This document shows positions 17,147 to 25,255 of a stretch of DNA of 64,000 bases, in pieces; the first letter of the stretch is position 1, and the number at the start of each line of letters is the position of its first letter. The notes beneath the pieces are model-generated. The model did no database searches and was not told where the DNA came from. It saw nothing but the letters and a program-made list of their open reading frames with translations. The stretch comes from Arthrobacter sp. MYb227 (GTDB lineage Bacteria > Actinomycetota > Actinomycetes > Actinomycetales > Micrococcaceae), in contig NZ_PCPT01000001.1 in the NCBI RefSeq assembly GCF_002975435.1, forward strand, positions 620,001 to 684,000, in the 5' to 3' direction. The position numbers and the translations under genes were made by a program.

Positions 17147-17799
17147 ATGAGCACTCGCGTCACGGCGCTGTCCATCATCGATGCAAGTGCCGATGATATT
17201 CGTCGACGAATTTTTGAGGGCATCCTAGAACAAAGGAGCGTCCAGACCGAAGCCGAGGTATCGGGCCGTTACGAAGTAGCCCGGCCCACTGCCAAGGCTG
17301 CCATTGAACGACTTGTCGTCGAGGGATTACTCGGACGTGGCTTGCATAAAAGCGCCCGGGTCAAGGTTCTTGGCCCGGGCGATGTCCGCGATATCTATAC
17401 GGCAAGAACAATTGTGGAGTCCGAAGTGGTTCGTCGGCTTGCCATCACGAGCTCGGTACCGAATCGCGCGCTTGAAGGGAATGAGCTTATTAAGGCACGT
17501 ATCGGTGAGCCGCAACGGCAATCATTGACCCCGATACGGATTTCCATACGGCCTTGGTGAAGGCGCTGGGAAACCAACGCACCAGCACCATGTACGCACC
17601 TTTGTTGGGCGAAGTTCGTTTATGCATGAGCCGGGTGCAGTCCTTGGAGCTCCTAGATTCGGCCAAGATTGCTTCCGAACACGCAAAGATTCTTGAACAT
17701 ATTGCAGCAGGTGATCCGTACGCCGCGGCAAAGGCTCTCGATGAGCATTTAGCTCACGCCAGAGACCTCTTGGCCAACAAAATGAAACCGGCAACTTAG
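17147..17799 (+). pseudogene. GntR-family (FCD) regulator broken by a frameshift
   Basis: The first frame (17147 to a stop at 17560) gives an N-terminal winged helix (ADDIRRRIFEGI, VARPTAKAAIERLVVEGLL) and the start of the FCD domain (DIYTARTIVESEVVRRLA). The second frame continues the FCD domain to 17799, with the ligand/metal motif DPDTDFHTALVKALGN and the late His in LDEHLAHARDLL. The frames join cleanly if two bases near 17516-17517 are removed (GEPQ then AIIDPD). As written, the product loses the effector domain. The intact form would be a lactate-type repressor of the divergent dehydrogenase. A sequencing error is the main alternative. Confidence 0.8.
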
Positions 17800-17891
17800 A
17801 ATCCTGCTTAACCACCGGTAGGGCCGTGAGTAGTTGCGGCTTTTCGCCGGCTTCTACTTTCGCCCCTACAGTGACCCAAAAGGTCTAAAAG

Positions 17892-18161
17892 TTACTTTTC
17901 ACCATCGATGAAGCGGTCTTCTGCTTCTTCGTCAGAGATCATTTTCTTGGACTTGCGTGGCCCAGTTGAGGCAAACATCTTTTGCACATCCGCGTTCGCG
18001 GCCAGACGCAACTTGTTAAAGAACAAATAGCTGACCGAGAAGGCAATCACCAGTGCTACGACACCAATGAGAATGAGATCCCAGCGCGTAAATAACGCAA
18101 GGGGTAGGAAAACAACGAAGAAGAGGACCAGCCGAAGCACGGTGTACTTGAAGAACTGCAC
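17892..18161 (-). CDS. DUF4229 family small membrane protein
   Basis: The 89-residue protein has two membrane segments (VLRLVLFFVVFLPLALFT and LILIGVVALVIAFSVSYLFF) and a charged cytoplasmic tail ending SDEEAEDRFIDGEK. This is the actinobacterial DUF4229 pattern; members usually sit near menaquinone genes, as here, about 5 kb from menA. The start is a GTG at 18161. Its biochemical role is unknown. It diverges from the PLDc_N gene across a 52-base gap. Confidence 0.8.
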   Translation of the reverse strand: MQFFKYTVLRLVLFFVVFLPLALFTRWDLILIGVVALVIAFSVSYLFFNKLRLAANADVQKMFASTGPRKSKKMISDEEAEDRFIDGEK

Positions 18162-18213
18162 TGAACTATTCTACCCGCAGCCAGATCACAGATATTTTCA
18201 TTAGACTGTCTAT

Positions 18214-18630
18214 ATGGTCAGGAACATAATTTTTGCTGCATTGGTCGCGTTAGCTATCACCATCTACGCGTTGATCGAATGCGTTCGCACGCGCCCCAAC
18301 GATGTCCGTTCCCTGCCTAAAACAGGATGGATTCTAGCAATCGTCCTATTGCCACTACTCGGCGCAGGATTATGGTTCTGGTTGGGGCGTCCGTTGCCTT
18401 CAAATTATCAGCGTCCCACGCAGGGGCCACGTCCAAGCAGTGGTGCCCCCGATGATGATGAAGCATTCCTGCGCAACCTCGAAACCCAGCGCCGCAATAA
18501 GGCCCGCGATGAGGAATTCCTGCGTCGGGAAGCCGAGCTCAAGGAACGTGAACGCAAGCTTGCCGAGGAAGCCAAGAAGCGTGAAGAGGGCGGCAATCCT
18601 TCCGAGGACACCCCTCGCCACACTCCTTAA
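18214..18630 (+). CDS. PLD nuclease N-terminal (PLDc_N) domain membrane protein
   Basis: The 138-residue protein has two membrane helices framing the PLDc_N hallmark: IIFAALVALAITIYALIECV, then RTRPNDVRSLPKTGWILAIVLLPLLGAGLWFWLGRP. The rest is a long charged coiled coil (RNKARDEEFLRREAELKERERKLAEEAKK) ending in a disordered tail. No phospholipase domain follows, so it is a membrane anchor or sensor of unknown role, not an enzyme. A strong terminator comes 18 bases after the stop. Confidence 0.8.
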   Translation: MVRNIIFAALVALAITIYALIECVRTRPNDVRSLPKTGWILAIVLLPLLGAGLWFWLGRPLPSNYQRPTQGPRPSSGAPDDDEAFLRNLETQRRNKARDEEFLRREAELKERERKLAEEAKKREEGGNPSEDTPRHTP

Positions 18631-18647
18631 TCATTACTAACTGATGT

Positions 18648-18685
18648 GTTGTGGGTGGTCCGGAAATTTCCGGACCACCCACAAC
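18648..18685. terminator. Bidirectional terminator between the PLDc_N and rtcB genes
   Basis: A perfect 38-base palindrome (two 19-base arms) lies between convergent genes. On the plus strand CTTTTAA follows it, so it certainly serves the PLDc_N gene and probably also rtcB. Confidence 0.85.
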
Positions 18686-18701
18686 CTTTTAATCCTCTTA
18701 G

Positions 18702-19868
18702 CTAATCACCCTTGACGTTAACAATCTGGCGCAGTTTGTGCCGAATGCTCACCAGGTCCGCAGCGTCCTCCATGACCTGATCAATGGGTTTGTACGCACC
18801 GGGGATCTCATCTATGAAGGCATCGGTGTCGCGGTACTCAATGCCCTTCATGGCCTCGCGTAGCTGTTCAAGGGTGAAGGTCTTGCGCGCGGCGCTACGT
18901 GAGTATTCACGCCCAGCACCGTGCGGCGAGGAATCAAGTGAGACCGGATTGCCCTTGCCAACAACCACGTAGGACGCGGTACCCATAGAGCCGGGAATCA
19001 GCCCGGGATCGCCCTCGCGGGCACGGATGGCCCCCTTACGCGAAAGCCATACCGACTTCCCGAAGTGCGTTTCTTTCTCGGTGAAGTTGTGGTGGCAGTT
19101 GATCCGTTCCAGCTCTTGGATCTCTCCCCCGACCCAGTTGGTGAACTGTCGGATCACCCGATCCATCATCTCTTCACGGTTCAACAGCGCGAAGTGCTGT
19201 GCCCAGCGCAATTCCTTGATGTAGGAATCAAATTCTGCCGTGCCCTCCACGAGGTAGGCAAGATCCGGATCTGGAAGATCGATCCAGTACTTCTTAGCCA
19301 CCTGCTGTGCCACCTTGATGTGCTTGGTGGCAATCCTGTTGCCGATCCCCCGCGAACCCGAGTGAAGGAATAACCAGACCGAGTCATCCTCATCGAGTGA
19401 AACCTCAATGAAGTGGTTGCCGGAGCCCAAGGAGCCAAGCTGGTGCGCCCAATGCCCCGCATAGCTAGCCGGGTCAAACCCGGCCTGTGCGGCTAAGCGC
19501 GTGAGTTCCTCAATGCGTGGCTGGGCAGTGGCAACAATCTTGTTGTTGTACTTGCCTGCCGAAAGCGGGATAGCCCGCTCAATGTCTTCGCGCAGGGGCC
19601 TACGGTCCTTGGGCAGGTCGCGCTCCTTGTACTGCGTTTTCACGGCAATCATGCCGCATCCAATATCCACACCTACAGCTGCTGGAATAATGGCACCGAG
19701 GGTTGGGATTACCGATCCTACGGTGGCACCCTTGCCAAGGTGAGCATCTGGCATCAAGGCAAGGTGCGGGAAGATGAATGGCATCTTCGAGGTGGTGATT
19801 GCCTGCTCACGGGTCTTTTCATCCAGGATGGATGCCCAGTTCTTGAGCCGGCTGTTGATGGTCTCCAC
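18702..19868 (-). CDS. rtcB: RtcB family RNA ligase
   Basis: The 388-residue length fits the short bacterial RtcB group. The metal and guanylylation motifs are in order: PDAHLGKGATVGSV (about 41-54), AAVGVDIGCGMIAV with the metal Cys (about 63-76), GSLGSGNHFIEV, FLHSGSRGIGN, a conserved CHHNF and, near the C-terminus, SSPHGAGREYSRSAA. RtcB joins 2',3'-cyclic-phosphate or 3'-phosphate RNA ends to 5'-hydroxyl ends using GTP and Mn2+, in RNA repair. No archease gene is adjacent. A terminator upstream separates it from the small unit at 20.1 kb. Confidence 0.95.
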   Translation of the reverse strand: METINSRLKNWASILDEKTREQAITTSKMPFIFPHLALMPDAHLGKGATVGSVIPTLGAIIPAAVGVDIGCGMIAVKTQYKERDLPKDRRPLREDIERAIPLSAGKYNNKIVATAQPRIEELTRLAAQAGFDPASYAGHWAHQLGSLGSGNHFIEVSLDEDDSVWLFLHSGSRGIGNRIATKHIKVAQQVAKKYWIDLPDPDLAYLVEGTAEFDSYIKELRWAQHFALLNREEMMDRVIRQFTNWVGGEIQELERINCHHNFTEKETHFGKSVWLSRKGAIRAREGDPGLIPGSMGTASYVVVGKGNPVSLDSSPHGAGREYSRSAARKTFTLEQLREAMKGIEYRDTDAFIDEIPGAYKPIDQVMEDAADLVSIRHKLRQIVNVKGD

Positions 19869-19943
19869 GATTTCTCTTTCTTTGAGATTTTCAATTCACA
19901 CGCTTGGTGAAAGGTTGAAAGGTTCGGGAAGACGATCGGATCC

Positions 19944-19979
19944 AAAAAAGTAACCCCGAACCGGTGTGGTTGCGGGGTT
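19944..19979 (-). terminator. Terminator of the small transcription unit upstream of rtcB
   Basis: On the minus strand AACCCCG-C-AACC pairs with GGTT-CGGGGTT (19952-19979) and is followed by ACTTTTTT (19944-19951). It lies about 25 bases past the small ORF and about 76 bases before rtcB. Confidence 0.8.
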
Positions 19980-20004
19980 TGGAGTCCTACTGAAGTGCAG
20001 GGAA

Positions 20005-20103
20005 CTACAAAGGTGGCAACCGGAGGCCTTGTTCTTGCTCATAGCGACGCTGGAAAAAGCTCAAGGAATTGTGATCGACATTGGTCTTGATCAAATTCAT
20101 CAT
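20005..20103 (-). CDS. Candidate small protein, 32 residues, own transcription unit
   Basis: The ORF runs from tandem ATG codons, MMNLIKTNVDHNSLSFF, to a TAG; the product is 32 residues and soluble, with a charged middle (QRRYEQEQG). A strong ribosome site, AAAGGA at 20111-20116, lies seven bases before the first ATG. A promoter-like pair and a hairpin lie upstream and a clear terminator lies downstream, so it looks like a discrete short transcript. I recognise no family. It could be a true small protein or the translated part of a regulatory RNA affecting rtcB. The opposite-strand frame here has no comparable signals. Confidence 0.55.
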   Translation of the reverse strand: MMNLIKTNVDHNSLSFFQRRYEQEQGLRLPPL

Positions 20104-20187
20104 GGTCTTTTCCTTTCGGTTCACTGTAGGCCGGGTCCCTTTGTGGGATTTGTTGCGTTGCTTCCATAAGGAACGCAACAGTGTGTG

Positions 20188-20217
20188 AGCCTAACAGCAT
20201 AAATGCTGATGCTGCAA
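20188..20217 (-). promoter_or_regulatory. Candidate promoter with a palindrome in its spacer
   Basis: The minus strand has TTGCAG (20212-20217), an 18-base spacer and TAGGCT (20188-20193). The spacer contains the perfect palindrome CAGCAT-TT-ATGCTG (20195-20208), a good place for a repressor. A stem-loop with GTTGCGTT/AACGCAAC arms follows at 20152-20179, in the leader of the small ORF. Confidence 0.5.
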
Positions 20218-20328
20218 GACATTGGGAAAATACTAGCCGGCCGGAAACGTTTCGGCCCGCTTCTTTCTTCCAAGAAAACGAACCACTATGGCTCTTTAAC
20301 GCGGCTATAGGTCAGTGGCACTCATAAC

Positions 20329-20367
20329 AAAACAATCCCCATGATTCAGAATCATGGGGATTGTTTT
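20329..20367. terminator. Terminator after tRNA-fMet
   Basis: Two perfect 18-base arms (20329-20346 and 20350-20367) with a three-base loop carry A/T ends on both sides. It begins six bases after the tRNA 3' end. Confidence 0.9.
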
Positions 20368-20373
20368 CTTTAG

Positions 20374-20447
<74 letters not shown>

Positions 20448-20612
20448 TCGGTATGTACTAACCCTAACAGTGGTTTACGCAGACACCTAATCGAGGTGTC
20501 GTTTCGTTGAATTTCCCGCAAATGCCGGCATTTTCCGGCTATTTACGAACTAGATTCACTGCTATATGCCAAAAAGTGGTCAGATCTCAGAACTTTTGAA
20601 TGGTGAGCCTTG

Positions 20613-21026
20613 TCACCTCAGGCCGTGTGTTCGTTCGGTGTTCCGCAGTTCATCAACGATACGAGTTCTATCCATGACTTTGTGGTGCAAACGTTGCCAC
20701 CAACTGATTGGCGGACCCCATGAAGCTACTCGCTGGCTTCCAAATTGTATCCAGCTATCCCCCGGAACTCTGCCTAGCGGTACGGGCAAGCCCTCGGGCA
20801 AGGGAATTTCGGAAAATTCACTGGCCGAGTCCTCAAACTGCGCTTCAATGGCTCTGATCTTTGAATCATCAATGGGTGCACAAACTAACGGCCGCCATCC
20901 CGAATCGGTTTCGATAAAGATCTCGGCCAAGAAGTAGGTGGGGTGCCGAGCAATCGAATTTACCAGTAGGTACTTCGCCTCGGGAGTTACTTTGATCCAT
21001 GCCGTGGCGTTTCGTTCAATCCGCAT
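20613..21026 (-). CDS. Hypothetical protein, about 137 residues
   Basis: Family not recognised. The soluble protein begins MRIERNATAWIKVTPEAKYLL and continues with PTYFLAEIFIETDSGWRPLVCAP, a Pro-rich region (IPLPEGLPVPLGRVPGD) and a basic C-terminus (WWQRLHHKVMDRTRIVDELRN). ATG 21026 has GGGGA four bases upstream; GTG 21041 would add five residues. An open frame exists on the other strand, but it is less protein-like and lacks a ribosome site. It lies between tRNA-fMet and the ccsB terminator and is probably transcribed alone. Confidence 0.55.
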   Translation of the reverse strand: MRIERNATAWIKVTPEAKYLLVNSIARHPTYFLAEIFIETDSGWRPLVCAPIDDSKIRAIEAQFEDSASEFSEIPLPEGLPVPLGRVPGDSWIQFGSQRVASWGPPISWWQRLHHKVMDRTRIVDELRNTERTHGLR

Positions 21027-21112
21027 TGATTCCCCATCCACGATCGGTGTGCCTGGCTAATTTGCGTCAGCATATCAGCCGGGGCAAAGAAGCGATCGGC
21101 TCTTAATGCACT

Positions 21113-21154
21113 GCGGGGGCTTGAAACTTACCTCAGTAAGTTTCAAACCCCCGC
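21113..21154. terminator. Stem-loop after the cytochrome c maturation operon
   Basis: GCGGGGG with CCCCCGC and TTGAAACTTAC with GTAAGTTTCAA form a nearly continuous 19-pair stem with a four-base loop. It begins 18 bases past the ccsB stop. No T-tract follows, so it may act as a 3' stabiliser or a factor-assisted terminator. Confidence 0.65.
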
Positions 21155-21171
21155 GCTAGATGAGCTGCCGT

Positions 21172-22206
21172 TTAAAGTCCTGCGTAGGAGTGCAGCCCGT
21201 TGAAGTACATATTCACGATAGTGAAGTTGAAGACCAAGCAGAGATAGCCAATGATGCTCAACCAAGCAGAGCGTGCTCCCGTCCAGCCACCGGTTGCTCG
21301 AGCGTGTAGGTAGCCTGCGTAGACAACCCAGATCACGAAGCTCCAGACTTCCTTGGTGTCCCAACCCCAGTAGCGTCCCCAGGCCGCCTCGGCCCAAATA
21401 GCACCGGCCATCACGGTGAAGGTCCACATCACAAAGGCAACAGCGTTAATGCGGTAAGCAAAGTTCTCAAGTGCACCTGCACTTGGTACAACTCCCATGA
21501 ACGGGAACTTATCGCGTTTACCCGCGGCAATCGCTTCAACACGTGCGTGCTGCATCAGCTGCAGCACGTTCATGGCAAAGGTGATGGTGAATAGCGCGGA
21601 GGCCAATACAGCGATTGACACGTGAATGATCAGCCAGTAACTCTGCAGCGCTGGAACGAGGTGGGCAACCGGGGTTGGGAACCCGATGGTTGCTCCGCAG
21701 AGCATCACGGTTACCAAGCCAATGACGAAGGTACCCATGAAACGCAGGTCTTTTTTGAGCAAGACGAGCACGTAGACGAGCGCCACAATAAAGGCACCAG
21801 TGGAGAGGAACTCGTACATGTTGCCCCACGGCACACGTCCCGCAGCGATGCCACGGGAGACGACTGCGAAGCCATGCATCAGCACACCAAGCCAAGTCAG
21901 CGACACTGCTACCTTGGCCGCAAGACGCTTCTCCGAGGCCTGCACATAAGTCATCTCGTCGTTGACAAGTTCATCACCGTCGGTGTTAGTGAGAGCAGAT
22001 GCAGAGCCCCGCGAACCGGCAGCAACAAGTACCTTCTTCTCGGAAGCAAGAGTTGCCGCATCAATTTCACGGATCAGCTTGCTGGATTTTGCCAAGTCCC
22101 AAGCAAAGGCAATGAATGCCGCTGCATAGACGAGGGCCGCGAGCAACATGAACAAGTCACTGTATTGCCCTAGTGCCACGTTAATCGTGGGCATTTCGTT
22201 TCCCAT
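21172..22206 (-). CDS. ccsB: Cytochrome c biogenesis protein CcsB (ResC)
   Basis: The 344-residue multi-pass membrane protein carries the haem-handling WWD-type motif WGRYWGWDTKEVWSFVIWVVYAGYLHAR near the C-terminus. System II (Ccs) exports haem and attaches it to apocytochrome c outside the membrane, together with ResB. About eight hydrophobic segments are visible, with conserved His residues in VLMHGFAVVSRGIAAGRVPWGNMYEF and LLIIHVSIAV-type segments. ATG 22206 is chosen because AGGAGA lies just upstream; a longer frame reaching 22245 is unlikely. It is the last gene of the resA-ccdA-resB-ccsB run. Confidence 0.93.
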   Translation of the reverse strand: MGNEMPTINVALGQYSDLFMLLAALVYAAAFIAFAWDLAKSSKLIREIDAATLASEKKVLVAAGSRGSASALTNTDGDELVNDEMTYVQASEKRLAAKVAVSLTWLGVLMHGFAVVSRGIAAGRVPWGNMYEFLSTGAFIVALVYVLVLLKKDLRFMGTFVIGLVTVMLCGATIGFPTPVAHLVPALQSYWLIIHVSIAVLASALFTITFAMNVLQLMQHARVEAIAAGKRDKFPFMGVVPSAGALENFAYRINAVAFVMWTFTVMAGAIWAEAAWGRYWGWDTKEVWSFVIWVVYAGYLHARATGGWTGARSAWLSIIGYLCLVFNFTIVNMYFNGLHSYAGL

Positions 22207-22214
22207 TTGGTCTC

Positions 22215-23834
22215 CTAGACTTCGGCTCGCTCGACGGCGGGCCACTGCTGCTCAAGTAGCTTACGCAATTCTTGGGCTTCGGATTCCAGGCGGGGGTCTT
22301 CACCACGGGCCAGCAATCCATATTCGATTATCCGCTGTTCACATCCCGAATCGTCAACCGAGTTCTTGATTTTTATCCAAGCACGGCGACGCGGGGTAAA
22401 GAGCGAAATGGCAAGACCCAAAAGTGCGAGTCCGGAAAAAATAGCTACCGGACGCTTACTCGGGTCGTAGTTAATGTCAACACCAATGAAGCGCTTGAGG
22501 CCGTCGAAGGAAATACTTCCCTTGCCATCGGGCAGTTCATAGGTTTGACCTGCGCTCAACACGATACCTCCGGTATCGAGCTTTCGATCGTTGAGTTTCT
22601 TCATGCCATCGGTGTTCAAGACGTAAACATTTTGTGGGTTTCCGTCGTCCAAGCCCAAATCACCGTAGAAGGAATTCAACTGCAGCTGTGGGTTGATCGC
22701 ATTCGGGTCACCGGAAATAGCAAAGCCGGTTTCATCCGTCATGGCGGTGGGCAACAAGAATCCTTGGAAGCCTAGTTGCTCGGGCTTTGCATCCGGAGCC
22801 TTGATAACAAGCACCGACATATACATTCCATCCTGCGGTACCGAAACTACCGGGCCGCTAAATGCCACGTTGCCGTTGCCGTCCTTGACTGTGACCACCG
22901 GAGCGTAACCGTTACCAACCAGATAAACATCTGCCTTATTGATACGCAGCGGATGGTTGACCTTGATGGTTTCCTTCTGCGGTTCGGCTCCCGGGCCACG
23001 ACGGGTCTCAACTTCGGCTGTGAAGTCGATTGGCTGGCCAAAGTGTGTCTTTGATTCGCGATCAAAAGTGATATTGAATTTATCGAGCTTCACAGAGTAC
23101 GGGGTCAAAGAATCCTGGTTAAACCAGGTGCCCGGTGTGAACGCATCGTAGGAAACTAGGGAGTTCACAAAAGTTTCCCCCTCTACCAAGACACGCTGCC
23201 CGCCATAGCCAAACGCGCCACCAACGGCTACCGAGGCGAGGATCCCCACCAATGAGGTGTGGAAGAGCAAGTTGCCAATCTCTCGGCTGTAGCCACGCTC
23301 GGCACCCACCGATGGCATTGCACCATCGGGCCGTGCTTCGGAACGGTAGCCGCGCTTTTTCAGAAGCTTTGCGGCATCCTGAACCAGCTGCGCATCGCTA
23401 ATGCCGGAATCTTGTGCCGCAGCAATCTCAAAGCTTCCGTTTTCCGGAAGGCGGTTCAAACGTGAAGGAGTACGCGGAGGTGGAGTTCGTAGCGCCTTTG
23501 CATGTTTCTTGATGCGCGGAAGAATACAGCCAATCAGCGAGATGAACAGCAGCAAATAAATTGCTGAGAACCACGCCGAGGAGAACACATCGAAGAGTTG
23601 GAACCTATCAAGCCAAGCACCAAGTACAGGCTTGTTTTCCAGATAGGTTGCTACCTGCTCGGGGTTAACCGCGCGTTGTGGGAAAAGCGAGCCTGGTACT
23701 GCGGCGACTGCCAGCAGCAGTAGCAGGAACAGTGCCGTGCGCATACTGGTCAGCTGAGCCCAAGCCCAACGAAGCATTCCGACAAAGCCCAATGCCGGGG
23801 CAGCTATATCTTTTTTCATATTTGGCTTTCCCAT
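22215..23834 (-). CDS. resB: Cytochrome c biogenesis protein ResB
   Basis: The 539-residue protein has N-terminal membrane segments (MRTALFLLLLLAVAAVPGSLFPQ, then SAWFSAIYLLLFISLIGCILPRI), a third near LLFHTSLVGILASVAVGGAFG, a large outside domain and a last helix VAIFSGLALLGLAISLFTPRRR. This is the ResB/Ccs1 layout. It works with CcsB in haem delivery to cytochrome c. Its ATG overlaps the ccdA stop by one base (TAATG) and it ends eight bases before ccsB, so the genes are translationally linked. Confidence 0.93.
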   Translation of the reverse strand: MGKPNMKKDIAAPALGFVGMLRWAWAQLTSMRTALFLLLLLAVAAVPGSLFPQRAVNPEQVATYLENKPVLGAWLDRFQLFDVFSSAWFSAIYLLLFISLIGCILPRIKKHAKALRTPPPRTPSRLNRLPENGSFEIAAAQDSGISDAQLVQDAAKLLKKRGYRSEARPDGAMPSVGAERGYSREIGNLLFHTSLVGILASVAVGGAFGYGGQRVLVEGETFVNSLVSYDAFTPGTWFNQDSLTPYSVKLDKFNITFDRESKTHFGQPIDFTAEVETRRGPGAEPQKETIKVNHPLRINKADVYLVGNGYAPVVTVKDGNGNVAFSGPVVSVPQDGMYMSVLVIKAPDAKPEQLGFQGFLLPTAMTDETGFAISGDPNAINPQLQLNSFYGDLGLDDGNPQNVYVLNTDGMKKLNDRKLDTGGIVLSAGQTYELPDGKGSISFDGLKRFIGVDINYDPSKRPVAIFSGLALLGLAISLFTPRRRAWIKIKNSVDDSGCEQRIIEYGLLARGEDPRLESEAQELRKLLEQQWPAVERAEV

Positions 23835-24628
23835 TAGATCGGCAATCGCACTGAAGTAGTAAACCAGTCTTGCAATTGTGTAACCCAGTTACCCCACAAG
23901 CCGGTGGCCATCAAGATTCCTAGGACAATCAACATTCCTCCACCAAAGCGCATCACTGCGACCTGATGCTTGCGGAAGAATTTCATTGCGCCCATTCCCT
24001 TACGCAGACCTAAGGCAATAAAGAGGAATGGCAACCCCAGACCCATGCAGTAGAAGAACGTGAGCAGCGCCCCCTTACCGACGTTTGCATCTGGGCCAAT
24101 GCTCATCGCCAGTACAGCCGCGAGGGTGGGTCCAATGCATGGTGCCCAGCCAAGCCCAAAGGTTAGGCCCAAGACCGGTGCTCCCCAGAGACCTGCTGGA
24201 GGCTTGCTATGAATCTTGGCATCGCGCTGCATGAACGAAAATCCGCCCATGAAAACGACGCCCATGAAAATCACAACTAGGCCCAATGCCTGATTGATCC
24301 AAGCGCCCTCAAACATCATCCAAGCGGCGACTTGTGCGAACACTATGCCAATGAGCACGAAGACAGCAGTGAAGCCAAGGATGAACAGGCCAATGCCCAT
24401 TGCCATCCTGCCACGTTTTTGATCGGCTAGATCGGCGCCGGAAAGACCTGTGACGTAGCCGAGGTATCCGGGCACCAGAGGAAGTACACAGGGTGAAAGA
24501 AAGGAAGCGAGCCCCGCAAGAATTGCGACGGGCACAGCTATGAGCAGCGAACCGTCTTGTACGATTTGTGCAAAGGCATTGCCTTGGGCAGGAACCGACA
24601 GCGCGGTAACCAGCGACTGGGTGATCAC
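23834..24628 (-). CDS. ccdA: Cytochrome c biogenesis protein CcdA (thiol-disulphide membrane transporter)
   Basis: The 264-residue protein has about six membrane helices. The two redox Cys of the DsbD/CcdA family are in LASFLSPCVLPLVPGYLGYVTG (near 47) and FGLGWAPCIGPTLAAVLA (near 165). It carries reducing equivalents from cytoplasmic thioredoxin to the outside, keeping apocytochrome c and ResA reduced. It overlaps resA by four bases upstream and resB by one base downstream. Confidence 0.94.
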   Translation of the reverse strand: MITQSLVTALSVPAQGNAFAQIVQDGSLLIAVPVAILAGLASFLSPCVLPLVPGYLGYVTGLSGADLADQKRGRMAMGIGLFILGFTAVFVLIGIVFAQVAAWMMFEGAWINQALGLVVIFMGVVFMGGFSFMQRDAKIHSKPPAGLWGAPVLGLTFGLGWAPCIGPTLAAVLAMSIGPDANVGKGALLTFFYCMGLGLPFLFIALGLRKGMGAMKFFRKHQVAVMRFGGGMLIVLGILMATGLWGNWVTQLQDWFTTSVRLPI

Positions 24629-25251
24629 AGTGACTCGGTCAGGGCCGTATTGATCAGGGACTTAAGAGTCGACTTTTCGGCGACGCCAAGCACGCGGGCC
24701 GAAACCCGACCCTGCTTATCGAGCACCAGAGTGGTTGGTACTGCCTTGAGCGGCACGTACTTGGTCATCGCCAATTGGATTTCGCCCTGGGTGTCCTGAA
24801 TCGATGGGTATTTAATCCCAAAGGTCCGTTCAAAGGCTTCCGCAGCTTCTTTTTCATCCCGAACGTTTACACCGACGAATTCAACCTGATCCTTGAACTC
24901 GGCACTGAGCTCGACCATGTGGGGTGCTTCAATGCGGCAAGGTGCGCAGGCTGCGTACCAGAAGTTCATGACCGTGACTTGTCCAACCCAGGTCGCTGAA
25001 TCGATCTTTGTTCCGTCGTAGGCGACCGAGCTGATCTGCACTGGTTCGGTGCGTGACTCTTTGCCGTATTCCTGAACGGAGCCATCCCCGGCAATGTAAT
25101 TCTTGTTATTGCCTTCCCGTGCCTGCTTGGCCAGCGGGTCTTCCTCACCGACGCAAGCGGCAAGCGGCAGCGCTGCTGCGGCAAGCATGGCGGCACGCAA
25201 GATAGTACGTCGTCCCACACGCGATGTAGGGGACGAAGAAAGATCGGTCAT
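24625..25251 (-). CDS. resA: TlpA/ResA-like thiol-disulphide oxidoreductase, lipoprotein
   Basis: The 208-residue protein starts with a twin-arginine-like signal (RVGRRTILRAAMLAAAALPLAAC) ending in a lipobox with Cys at about 33, so it is probably a Tat-exported lipoprotein. The thioredoxin fold follows, with MNFWYAACAPCRIEAP giving a CAPC active site at about 102-105 and the cis-Pro region LKAVPTTLVLD. It reduces apocytochrome c before haem attachment. ATG 25251 lies just inside the phosphatase stop region; a longer start at 25341 would only add sequence overlapping the phosphatase gene. Confidence 0.92.
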   Translation of the reverse strand: MTDLSSSPTSRVGRRTILRAAMLAAAALPLAACVGEEDPLAKQAREGNNKNYIAGDGSVQEYGKESRTEPVQISSVAYDGTKIDSATWVGQVTVMNFWYAACAPCRIEAPHMVELSAEFKDQVEFVGVNVRDEKEAAEAFERTFGIKYPSIQDTQGEIQLAMTKYVPLKAVPTTLVLDKQGRVSARVLGVAEKSTLKSLINTALTESL

Positions 25252-25255
25252 GAAC

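Noticed and set aside
17147-17799. Programmed ribosomal frameshift in the GntR-type gene
   Set aside because: No slippery heptamer or stimulatory hairpin is seen at the junction, and a two-base difference fits mutation or sequencing error better.
20566-20937. 123-codon plus-strand frame opposite the hypothetical gene at 20613-21026
   Set aside because: The minus-strand product is more protein-like and has a ribosome site; the plus-strand one has neither.
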